From Apostichopus japonicus (taxonomy: Eukaryota > Echinodermata > Holothuroidea > Aspidochirotida > Stichopodidae): a stretch of DNA of 64,000 nucleotides. Every line of letters begins with the position of its first letter. The stretch's first letter is position 1. The stretch covers positions 4,713,501 to 4,777,500 of the forward strand of contig NC_092573.1 in assembly GCF_037975245.1 (NCBI RefSeq). The letters are read 5' to 3'. This document shows positions 24,881-34,750 of the stretch, piece by piece. The notes beneath the pieces were generated by a model. That model was not told the origin of the DNA, searched no databases, and was given only the letters and a program-made list of their open reading frames with translations. The translations under genes and the position numbers were made by a program.

Positions 24881-26110
24881 GTATCCATGCGAGGCTATTC
24901 CATAGACAGGTATTCTAACATAGTGTTATCCATGGTTTAATACTTCAGTTGAAGTGTGTTCTGATAATGGCATCCATGGTGAGGTTAATCCATAGACAGG
25001 TATTCTAACATAGTGTTATCCAATGGATGGTTTAATACTTTAGTTGGAGTGTGTTCTAATAACGGCATCCATGCTGAGGCTATTCCATAGACAGGTATTC
25101 TAACATAGTGCTTTCCATGGTTTAATACTTCAGTTGAAGGGTATCCTGATAATGGCACCCATGCTGAGGTTATTCCATAGACAGGTATTCTAATATAGTG
25201 TTATCCATTGTTTAAAACTTCAGTTGATGGGTGTTCTGATAATGGCATCCATGCTGAGGTTATTCCATAGACAGGTATTCCAACATAGTGTTATCCATGG
25301 TTTAATACTTCAGTTGAAGGGTGTTCTGATAATGACATCCATGCTGAGGTTATTCCATAGACAGGTATTCTAACATAGTGTTATCCATAGTTTAATACTT
25401 CAGTTGAAGGGTGTCCTGATAATGGTATCCATGCGAGGCTATTCCATAGACAGGTATTCTAACATAGTGTTATCCATGGTTTAATACTTCAGTTGAAGTG
25501 TGTTCTAATAACGGCATCCATGCTGAGGCTATTCCATAGACAGGTATTCTAATATAGTGTTATCCATGGTTTAAAACTTCAGTTGATGGGTGTTCTGATA
25601 ATGGCATCCATGCTGAGGTTATTCCATAGATAGGTATTCTAACATAGTGTTATCCATGGTTTAAAACTTCAGTTGAAGGGTGCTCTGATAATGGCATCCA
25701 TGCTGAGGCTATTCCATAGACAGGTATTCTAACATAGTGTTATCCAGTGGATGGTTTAATACTTTAGTTGGAGGGTGTTCTAATAACGGCATCCATGCTG
25801 AGGCTATTCCATAGACAGGTATTCTAACATAGTGCTATCCATGGTTTAATACTTCAGTTGAAGGGTATCCTGATAATGGCACCCATGCTGAGGTTATTCC
25901 ATAGACAGGTATTCTAACATAGTGCTATCCATGGTTTAATACTTCAGTTGAAGTGTGTTCTGATAATAGCATCCACGATGAGGCTATTCCATTGACAGGT
26001 ATTCTAACATAGTGTTATACATAGTTTAATACTTCAGTTGAAGGGTGTTCTGATAACGGCATCCATGCTGAGGCTATTCCATAGATAGGTGTTCTGACAA
26101 AGTGTTAATA
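24881..26110. repeat. 90-bp satellite array, right part, with 724-bp higher-order duplication
   Basis: About 13-14 further units of the 90-bp satellite. Diagnostic variants recur together. The extra-base unit tatccaatggatgg (25017) reappears as tatccagtggatgg (25741), and gtatcctgataatggcaccc (25141) reappears at 25865. Both pairs are 724 bp apart, indicating duplication of a block of about eight units. The array fades at about 26110. Confidence 0.92.
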
Positions 26111-27182
26111 ATGCTCTGATGGTGATTTTCCACTGCTTGCCAATATGATAAATCTCTTAAAATAAATGAACAAGAAGTTAAAACTTCTGTAAAGTTAACT
26201 GTAATGTGGTATAATTGTTAAACAACGCAATCTTGGTTTCGTGAAGGTTAAAGCGCAAAATTAATGAATTCGTTTTGTTTTAGGGGACGGATCATATTGC
26301 AGAGTGGTGGTGATTTTATTAACCTTGGTGTTCCGCCTTTTTAGTTTCAAGAAGAAGTGGCAGATCTGTGAAGTTTATTTTCATTGCATATACATTCGAA
26401 GAGTTTAACGGTACTTGTATTTCTGAAGACTACACATTCAGTCTTAATTTAAATTGAAACTATTGTCTGTCGAGTTTTATAAAGCCACAGCTGATTTTGG
26501 TGTCCGAGATAATCCATGGAACAGAAGTCTTGAAATTACCTTTATTATCACTAGCGTTACATGTTTCGTTCAACTGGTTATACATTGCAAATTCTAACCG
26601 GTTCCATTGATTAAGTTACATTTATAACTTAGTCTCCAATAACATTAATTTTATATAAATGTGTTAACATAAACGTGGAAACATTGCAGCATATGCAGTA
26701 TATCCGGCCGAAAAGTTCATCAACTCTTCTTCATTAGTATCAACTATCCTTTTAGTTCGACGTGCAGTTAACTGACAAATACTTGTCGAAAACTTGTGAC
26801 ACGCATGGAATACTTAGTAGGATATAAATACTGCATGCCGATAACATAAATGAATGGTAAAATTGCTGGACTCGAACTGAATAAGTAAATGTCAAGTAAG
26901 ACACGTGTACTGACAAGGAGACAACTTAATACAATAAACCATAACATTTTTTGTCGCACGTGTGGGTTATAAATGTTAGGATCACGTCAAACAATCAGAC
27001 ATGAAGGGACAGAAATATCTACAAAACCTCATCAGTCTTTTTAACAATTAATATTTCAGGCTTGCAGTTTCAAGAGGCTAACTTAAAGAGAACGCCACAA
27101 AATCTTTTTAAACTATTTGAATCTTAAGTAAAATAAAACTGTTAGCAAACTGCTTATCCACTAGAGAGCCTGTGTAAGAGAA
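26111..27182. other. gene-free spacer
   Basis: AT-rich, no recognisable gene or repeat. Confidence 0.5.
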
Positions 27183-27520
27183 TGTGTAAAAGTAAGTTGG
27201 CCTGACGTTTCGATCCTAGCAGGATCATCTTCAGAGGCTAAATGACAAGTAACAGTAACAGAGGGGACAAAACACGCACAGAATACAGACAGGTTAATGA
27301 GCATGGTGAACACAAAGAGATAGATGTAAGGAGATTGGTAGACAAGGGATGGAGAGAAGAAAGCAACAGGGGAAGAGGAGAGGTAGGAGATAAACAGTGG
27401 AGGGACAAATAGAGGATTAAGGGAAAGGGTTAGGGAATAAACTGGAGAAGGACAAAGATGTGGAGAAAAAAGGGTGGAAGAGAGCTATGAGAAGAGGAGT
27501 GATTGGGGGGGGGGGGACAT
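27183..27520 (-). mobile_element. Penelope-like/retrozyme-like fragment with hammerhead-like module, copy A
   Basis: On the minus strand a pyrimidine-rich block (about 27300-27520; the plus strand is almost all purine and ends in a run of G) leads into a conserved segment at 27183-27240. That segment matches 33358-33415 at 57 of 58 positions, inverted. Within it, minus strand 27238 to 27200, lie GCCT, CTGAAGA, a hairpin GATCC-TGCTA-GGATC, GAAA, CGTC and AGGC. This is the element order of a type I hammerhead ribozyme with a minimal helix III. Penelope-like elements are known to carry hammerhead motifs in their terminal repeats. No RT or GIY-YIG frame is present, so the copy is non-autonomous or truncated. 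Confidence 0.55.
27200..27238 (-). ncRNA. hammerhead-like ribozyme fold, copy A
   Basis: Helix I is GCCT/AGGC (4 bp). The core is CTGAAGA and GAAA. Helix II is GATCC/GGATC with loop TGCTA. The expected cleavage is after the C of CGTC. One extra unpaired T sits between the CTGAAGA core and helix II, which departs from the canonical fold. Helix III would be the self-complementary ACGT, as in dimeric hammerheads. Activity is inferred, not shown. Confidence 0.45.
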
Positions 27521-29060
27521 TTGAATCCTAATAGATTTGTCAGTCAACAACATGCAAAGATGGTAAAATGCTCAACTTGTAATGTTAGGGTTTCACGTTA
27601 TCATATGCAAATCATTTGAAAGACTTCCAAAAAGGAAATTAGTTTATACAAAACATATTGCAATGAAGCCTGGCTGCTTAAATTAGCGAAGATTCCAAAG
27701 ATTTCAAATGCCAATAGAGATATCACATCATGTGCCATAGGCGAATTCAGTTGGCAGAAGCAATATGACAATCACCAATTGGATCATGTGACAGCGTTTA
27801 CTTGATTCATATGGCTGCTCTATGGGCATTTCATTTTCACAAAAATGCTCTTCATAATGTCATCACAGACTCTTAGAATACATCACAAAACAAATCATCT
27901 ATGTACAACGTCATCATGCATGTCACCTAATAGTATTATAGTATATAGTTGTATAGTATATACGTTTGAAGCTGGTAATTTGTAAATGTACAGTAAGTGA
28001 AGGATATATCCGGACAAACGTAACAATACTAATTTATTTACTTAAAGTGCATTATCAACATAAACGTTATCACAGGCACTATAATACAAATAATATGAAA
28101 CAGAAGAGCAAATATAATATGAAATCAGCCTAGAATGAATGCAGACATGCAAAATCTAGTTTAAAAAATACCTATTTATAAGCTTCTCCGTCTGCTATAG
28201 CGGAATAATTTGTCTTGCTTGATTAGTGACTCACTTCAAACAGTGTAGATTTATCCGTTTCAGAAGCTTCGTGATATTACAAAATACTCTCGTTTAGTGG
28301 TTAAATCGACCATAATGTTACCATAAACAACCGGTAAATGTAATCACTTGATATACCAGCCTTGGTGTTCGAAAGTCATTGAACTCTGATGCTTTGCATA
28401 ATCAGTCAACAGAAACGGTTTATACTACTATTTCTACTTTCCTTTTTTTCTGCTTGAGCTAACATAATTAATGTGCTCATGTAAAACGTGTTCTACTCTC
28501 CGATTTACTCCTCATGGCAATTTTAATTAACAAAATACAATAATCATATTAAATTTCTTAATCAAATAAATGTAGCTGTATTTCTTTATATCTCCAACGG
28601 TTTTCGAAAAGTAGTTGAGTGCAATCCTAAAGGGTTATTCTCAAACCGAACAAAATTTGATCTTTGATTTTGTCGTTTCTAGATCATTTTAGGAAACATT
28701 TTGCACTAATTTGGCAGTAAAGCTGTCTACACTATTTACTTGTAACAAAAATACGAAATTTGAATATGAAATTCTAGGCACCGTCACCGTCGCAAGCTCT
28801 GCCTAGGGAGCAAATATCGACCTTTAAGAGTTGACAATCCTGTATTGCCATCACTCTAGTATGTCAGACGGTTCAGAAGTGTCTAACAGAATCCGTTTCT
28901 TCTTCAAGTAAGCATGTTTTCAATTTGTCTCTTCAGTCAGTAATTTGTACACATCAACTTCTATACAGTTGGACATTTACCAACACGATTTTTGACGCTC
29001 ACACTTCTTGTAATGTGTGATTCTGGTTATGAAAGAGTTAATACATCTGTACCTTTAATT
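27521..29060. other. gene-free spacer upstream of the GPCR gene
   Basis: No coding frame of note. The region probably contains the 5' untranslated exon(s) and promoter of the receptor gene, but none could be placed from sequence alone. Confidence 0.4.
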
Positions 29061-29080
29061 ATTATTTTTTTTCATTTCAG
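29057..29080 (+). other. candidate 3' splice site before the GPCR coding exon
   Basis: A pyrimidine-rich tract ending ttttttttcatttcag (AG at 29079-29080) has the form of a metazoan splice acceptor. It lies 237 bp before the GPCR start codon, which would make the coding region a single exon preceded by a 5' UTR intron. Confidence 0.5.
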
Positions 29081-29091
29081 ATTGAAGTCTT

Positions 29092-29224
29092 ATGATACTG
29101 TCGACTCCAAGACTCTTTATCCTCTTCACAATCATTCGATAGTTTGTCATCAACAGCAGAGTTCTTAAAATCCGCTACGCACAAAGGATGTCAGCCAACT
29201 ATGAGTAGTGTATCCCGTGTTAAA
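29092..29224 (+). promoter_or_regulatory. cluster of short upstream ORFs in the presumed GPCR 5' UTR
   Basis: Between the candidate splice acceptor and the receptor ATG there are three short ATG-initiated frames: 29092-29142 (16 codons plus stop), 29188-29208 (6 plus stop) and 29201-29224 (7 plus stop, overlapping the second). If the transcript includes this segment, they could lower initiation at the receptor start. They may equally be incidental. Confidence 0.35.
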
Positions 29225-29317
29225 AGGAAAAACAACGGTACCAAACTCAACACGATAATAACTATTGAAGGAAAATAACGTTTTCTATTTCTATTAACAT
29301 TGTGGAATATTTTCAAG

Positions 29318-30445
29318 ATGACCGAATACCCGTCCAATTTTGCAGATAGCAGTGACAGCGAATATTCGTGGAATGTAAGCTATTGCAAAAGTGACGTCGA
29401 AGATTTGTCATCATTCGCACCTATCTTTATCCTTGGTGTCTTCGTCGTCGGAGTACTGGGGAATGGCAGTTTAATCGTCATCTCGATTATGCATAAAGAT
29501 ATGAGGACACCTCCAAACTTACTGATTATCAACATGTCGCTAGGTGATCTACTGCTCTTCATCTTTGTCGTGCCAGATCTGGTATTCTTTTATCTGAAAG
29601 GTGGATGGACATCACCACTTTACTTGTGTAAGATAATCAAATTATCACAGCACATTACCCAAGGAGTGTCGGTTTTAACTTTCGCTGCACTAAGTTACGA
29701 CAGATATGAAGCGATTGCTCGACCATTCAGCCGAAGACACGCCGGATGGCGACATGCAGGTATACGAACTCTCGCTATCGCTACTACCATTTGGTTCATA
29801 TCTTTCCTCTTCTCCCTTCCAGCAATGTTGTGGGCTCATATTGGAGAGTGCGGGGATTGTCGTCTGCCATTTCACGAAACTCACTGGAAGTATTACATCC
29901 TTGTATTGTTCTTCGCGATTTATTTGTTACCTTTCGTTGCTGTTTTCGTGTTCTATACTCTCACTGCCTTAGTGTTGGTGCGAGATACTGGGGAGATTAG
30001 GGGCAGTGTGCGAGGTGCTGCCGATAGAAGACAAAGCTCTCGAAATCGCTTGGCGTTCGTCATCCTTCTTGCGGCCATACTCTTTGCCATCCTCTGGTTG
30101 CCATACTACGTACACTCTTTGGTCTTTGAGTTCATTCCTGAAGAACACATGAATTCATTTTTCGAAAGGTTTCCATTTATGTTCTTCCTCTTAGATATCT
30201 CGTATTTCTGTGGTCTGCTATCGTCTTGCACAAATCCCATCTTACTTTACGCTGTCAGTTCAAATTATAGGCGGAAGTTAGGCTTTCTTTTTTCCGGCTG
30301 TCCTTTTTTACCCAAACATCAGTGGACCAGTGCTAAATCGTTTACGATGATGACCATTCGAACAAATTCAGGTACATCTAACCACAACCACAGAGATTCT
30401 CCACAGCGGAACGGTGAAAAGACTTACTACATCCAATCTGGTTAA
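29318..30445 (+). CDS. class A GPCR, bombesin/endothelin/GRP-type neuropeptide receptor
   Basis: 375-residue seven-helix receptor of the plasma membrane, expected to bind a peptide outside and activate a heterotrimeric G protein. The chosen start is the first ATG in frame (29318); an upstream TTG in the same frame is not a credible start. The N-terminus is acidic with an N-glycosylation site (N19-V-S). TM1 has G48-N49. TM2 has 'SLGDLL' (D77). C104 likely bonds to ECL2 cysteine C178 or C181. The TM3 end is D128-R129-Y130. TM4 has W159, TM5 P205, TM6 'LWLPYY' (W260, P262), and TM7 'CTNPILLYAVS' (N306-P307). The NPxxLY spacing and 'GVSVLTFAALSYDRY' resemble bombesin and endothelin receptors (NPFALY, NPIALY) more than other class A groups. 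Helix 8 is basic, with C328 as a possible palmitoylation site. There is no intron in the coding region and it is intact. Ligand unknown. Confidence 0.93.
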   Translation: MTEYPSNFADSSDSEYSWNVSYCKSDVEDLSSFAPIFILGVFVVGVLGNGSLIVISIMHKDMRTPPNLLIINMSLGDLLLFIFVVPDLVFFYLKGGWTSPLYLCKIIKLSQHITQGVSVLTFAALSYDRYEAIARPFSRRHAGWRHAGIRTLAIATTIWFISFLFSLPAMLWAHIGECGDCRLPFHETHWKYYILVLFFAIYLLPFVAVFVFYTLTALVLVRDTGEIRGSVRGAADRRQSSRNRLAFVILLAAILFAILWLPYYVHSLVFEFIPEEHMNSFFERFPFMFFLLDISYFCGLLSSCTNPILLYAVSSNYRRKLGFLFSGCPFLPKHQWTSAKSFTMMTIRTNSGTSNHNHRDSPQRNGEKTYYIQSG

Positions 30446-30661
30446 TTCGCTACCAAAATGATGGAGTTGTGAACCGCCAAGTGTGGTTCCAATACAACAG
30501 AGGCAAGTGTCGGTGGTAATGCAGTTGACTGAATTAAGAAAAAGGGCTCTACCAGACAGGATGAATTGTGTTCATCCTCGGAAGGAAAGAAACCTAATAT
30601 TTGATTGCATGTGAGACAAAGATACATTGTTCGTAACCATTATTTCTGGTGGGTGCTGATG

Positions 30662-30667
30662 AATAAA
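30662..30667 (+). terminator. candidate polyadenylation signal of the GPCR gene
   Basis: AATAAA 217 bp after the stop codon, the first canonical hexamer downstream. T-rich sequence (gtcatatttttct) follows within 25 bp, as expected of a cleavage and polyadenylation region. Confidence 0.5.
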
Positions 30668-30699
30668 TTTTGTCATATTTTTCTAAGATTGATTTACAT

Positions 30700-33315
30700 A
30701 TTTAAAATAATATCAGTCAAACATTGAAAGGGGCAGTAACCTATTCTTCGTCTCTGGCATATACGATAAAGATCCTTCTTGAAAAATAATTCCTCCAAAC
30801 AGCTAAGACAATTCTTGTTCCGTCTGGGATCTGTCAGTTTGTACATCTGTGATGTCATAGTTCCACTCGGATCTAAAACCTTATACTTATCTTTGGTTTT
30901 CCTTGTCATGGTTTCAAAGTAGAATGTTAACAGTATCTAAAATCAATTTAGATTCAGAATTTGCAGAACCTATCTGCATTACATAAAATAAACATTCCAA
31001 TAAGTAAAATAAGAACATATTATTTTGAAACAATATGTGACTTGATGATGTCATAGTATACTGGATCAAGTCTTCAGCCTTATGTGTCAAGAGACATTAA
31101 ATTTGTGATATCTCGCAAATGAAATAAGGTTTTTCCCCCACCTGCGTGGGAAGCTGTTTATAGCAGTTGTCTCTATCACATACACCAATAGTGATAATTG
31201 GTATTTGTGTCTTCGTAATACCATCTCTGCCATTTCTACATATCACTAAATAATGTGGTTTAGCCTTTGGGTATACGATACCAACTTTAACTAAATACAA
31301 ATTTAACCATATGAGATTGTTAGATGAAACGGTTGACATGATGCCTCTATTGGAAACGCCCATCTACCCGATGCAGCTCATTGTTAGTTTGCTATATTAT
31401 ATGTTAATCATACGGCTTTCCTAAATTTATATATAAATTTCAACACTGACTCAGCTAGTGTCTTTAAACAATTCAAAATAACTAATCACTCCAGTAACAA
31501 ACACTAATGGCAAACGTCAATGAAAGTTGCCATAAAACAAACAAACACAAATAAGGAAAATCAATGCGTTTTGAACAATGCATACTTAAGAGGGCAGAGT
31601 TTCAAACGAGAGAAATAATAGTATCCCCGGCTTTTGCATGCTGTTCAGTTTTTCGTTAAGTGTTTTGATTTCGAAGATGTGTAAATCATCATATAACGTG
31701 TAAAGTCTGTAATGCTCAGTTATATTTTTGGGGCAAAGATTGACGTTTAAGTAGACGTATTGTAATGTAATTTATGAAACCATTCTAAACATTTAATCTC
31801 TACTGCATATTGGTCAACTTGTATTACTGTTCTTAATTATGTATCATGTTTTGAAACTTTTCACTGGATTACGAAGAAAGGAAAGTATAAACATGAGAAC
31901 GTTAACACAATATGAGGATAGAAATATCACAATAATTATATTATCAGTCAAATACCTTCCCTTTCCTCCAACATTCGTAAATTGCAGAATAAGACCATGA
32001 CTTGTTCATGATTGATGTTTTTATCAAGCGCTTCAGTTTAAAAAGTGTCCAAGATATCGTAATGGCATATTTGTCGCATGTCCGATAACTCTTGAAATAA
32101 TTACAAAGAATCAAATATTCCTTTCGTATGAGCAAAAATGGTAATCATTTTGCAAACTCATGTTATTGGTCGAATGTTCTATACTTTAAGTAGTTTAAGA
32201 ACCAATTCTAAGTGAACATTTGTAAGCATGTAATAAGGAGATCATCGGTTACAAGGCACACATGCTCCCCAACAACAAAGTTAAACGTTATCAAGCAACG
32301 ATGAGTGCCTTAATTATTATGTCCATCATGCTTAAACTGTAGATTTTACCAAATTAATCTAGAAGCTTTCTAATATTTAATGTACGTCTAGACAGCAAGA
32401 TAGGTATTAAATCTACGTAGATGACTTTATATAACTTAAACTACCTAAAATAGTAGACATGTATCAATTCGGTCTTTTTATATCATAGAAATAACTCATG
32501 AATATGCTTAAACCTCTTTAGATAATTTATTTATATTTTAACTTGAGGTTAAGTTCGTAAGCCCTAGGCTTTTTACTAACGCATACATATAACAAATTAA
32601 CATGATATCTGTACAGCCCTAAACAATCTAAGACTTATCGATTACATTGCATAAAATTGTTTGAAAGAAATGACTAGTCTAGATCGAGATGTAATATTAT
32701 AATAAGTGGTCTTAATTTATTTATTTATATTTTCACTAGAATTCAGTGATAATCGAGTTACAACCCTTTGAGAGACTGTAATGTACTCATCTGAAAGCAA
32801 AATGTGTTGAGAGGGTTACGTATGTTTATTGTGCTTAAATTTTATAACGCGCATAGAGAAAGATTCATTGCATTTTATTAATTCTTTGTTTTCCTTTTCA
32901 TATGAAACTTGTTTCTCTCCATTTGCATTACTTTGTTGTTATTTGTACACAAACCTTTCATTACAATCGACTCATCATCGTCAACAAATTCACAGTCAAG
33001 ATCTGTAATATATTTATTTTATCAAAAGATGGAAGATAAGATACAAGTAAGATATCGTGCCTATCATGTCATTAAATTATATTCATTTGGTTCTACGGGA
33101 GAATAGATTAAAACACTGTACATCCCAAAACAAAATGCCTTTTTCTCTGATTTTTGTTGTGGATGTTTTCTCCCTTTCTTTAACATATATTTAAATCTTA
33201 ATGAAGGTAGGGCCCTCTTTATTCACATCCTTTGCACCTTCTTTAACAACCTCTCTTTTATCAAGAGTATCATCCTGCATAATGGTCACGCAATGTTTGT
33301 AAAATAAAATTACAA
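30700..33315. other. gene-free AT-rich region
   Basis: No recognisable gene. Minus-strand frames at 30694-30909 and 31097-31363 are short and lack family motifs. Confidence 0.5.
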
Positions 33316-33427
33316 ACAATTATATATGCAAAAACAATAAAAATTGTAATTTTTTTTTAGCCTCTGAAGAAGATCCTGCTAGGATCGAAACGTCAGGCCA
33401 ACTTACTTTTACACAATTATATATGCA
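33316..33427 (+). mobile_element. 82-bp retro-insertion carrying hammerhead-like module (copy B), with target duplication
   Basis: The 15-bp direct repeats acaattatatatgca (33316-33330 and 33413-33427) flank an 82-bp insert. The insert is an A/T-rich leader followed by the same conserved segment as at 27183-27240. The hammerhead-like parts are GCCT (33360-33363), CTGAAGA (33364-33370), GATCC (33372-33376), TGCTA loop, GGATC (33382-33386), GAAA (33387-33390), CGTC (33391-33394) and AGGC (33395-33398). If the trailing aca belongs to the element, as copy A suggests, the duplication is 12 bp. Exact duplication of this length points to target-primed reverse transcription. Confidence 0.65.
33360..33398 (+). 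ncRNA. hammerhead-like ribozyme fold, copy B
   Basis: Same architecture as copy A on the opposite strand, with A instead of T at the extra position between the CTGAAGA core and helix II. All helix I and helix II pairs are preserved in both copies. Activity is inferred only. Confidence 0.45.
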
Positions 33428-34344
33428 TATAAACAGAATGACTGGCCAGAGCTTCCGGTCATATAACAATATCAATATATTAATATGCATGGGTTTATCA
33501 TTTGAGAATTAAGTCCAAAATTGAACTCCTGTCTAAAGACTTCAAAGACTACAATCATTGTAGTTCGTTTAAGTCTTTAAATCATACTTGCAAAGAAACC
33601 AACACAGTTCGTATTTGGTTAGCTCATAGTATGAACGATTGAAAGCGATCGATAAACACAAATAAACATATCATTGCGACTGGAGATATACACATTAGAT
33701 ATATCGGCTTGAAAAAACAAAAATCAAATTTATAAGTACTCAAAGAACACTATATGGTCCTTTTTATATATATTACATATTTATGCCAATGAGAAGTATG
33801 TCTTTTTCAAATTGAGCTGAGAAGTATCATGACTCACTTGAACACTCAACTTGGTTTTCATGTTCTTCATACAATGGAAAACCAGTGTAACTAAGAGTAA
33901 ATACAAAGATTACACAGACTTAAAATGATCTTTGGTATTTTGCTTTACGTCACCAATATGCAGCTTCTTTTAAAAAGACCAGATTAGAAAAGAAATCAGA
34001 TTTGAACGAATCCCAAGCGACCAAAATGTTGAACTCTGACGACGGAGAGTTTAAAACGCTCCGTTTCAACTCATAGCTAACCTCATGAAGGCAATACTGT
34101 GTTTTACTTTCTACATTGGATATTTCATGTTTGTAATAAAAACACACACACCTGGAAATTGTTTTCTTTTCCATGCTTGTACTTTACTCTTGGTTGTGAC
34201 ACAAACGTATTGATTAAAGGTCAAGGTTATGTAGCGATTTTAATCACAAAGCCCCAGGTGTAAGCGTAATACATCAGTTTTGTAGCCATTCAACAGTTCA
34301 TTAAGTAACGGAATATCGTATGATACAAGGAAAACTCATTAAAC
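33428..34344. other. gene-free spacer
   Basis: AT-rich, nothing recognised. The minus-strand frame 33950-34174 has no family motif. Confidence 0.5.
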
Positions 34345-34346
34345 TA

Positions 34347-34748
34347 CGGAAGCGTAGAAGTGACATGTAAAGTGACGTTTTATCGAGATGCACCAACTCG
34401 TCATGATGACAAACAAGTCAAAATTGACGTTTTGACGACATCATACCAAAATTACAACAAATCTAAAACATGGTGTTTCGTTGAGATGTATCAACTCGTC
34501 AAATTGCCATAAAACCTGAAACTTACCGAGTCCCACTCTTCCAAATCTGGAAAATAACAAAAACCTGGTATAATGTCGTCAAAACGACAATCCTTAGACA
34601 TTCTCCATTTTGACGAGTTAATACATCTCGACAAATCGCCAATCTTCAAATTATTGGCATTTGACGAGTTTCAGATTCTTGACATTTTGACGAATTGTTG
34701 CATCTCATCAGTCAAATCGTCAATTGACATGTCCCTTCTACGCTTCCG
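34347..34748. mobile_element. 402-bp MITE with long inverted repeats at a TA target
   Basis: The ends cggaagcgtagaag...acatgt (34347-34368) and its inverse (34727-34748) match at 21 of 22 positions. They are flanked by TA on both sides (34345-34346 and 34749-34750). Weaker inverted similarity runs about 50 bp further in (gagatgcaccaactcgtca versus gagatgcaacaattcgtca). The interior has many copies of gacgag/ctcgtc and gatgcatctc-like words on both strands. The 86-codon frame at 34573-34833 crosses the right end and is spurious. A TA duplication suggests Tc1/mariner or another TA-targeting superfamily. Confidence 0.82.
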
Positions 34749-34750
34749 TA

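Noticed and set aside
29300-29317. Six extra N-terminal residues for the GPCR
   Set aside because: They would need initiation at TTG; the in-frame ATG at 29318 is the natural start.
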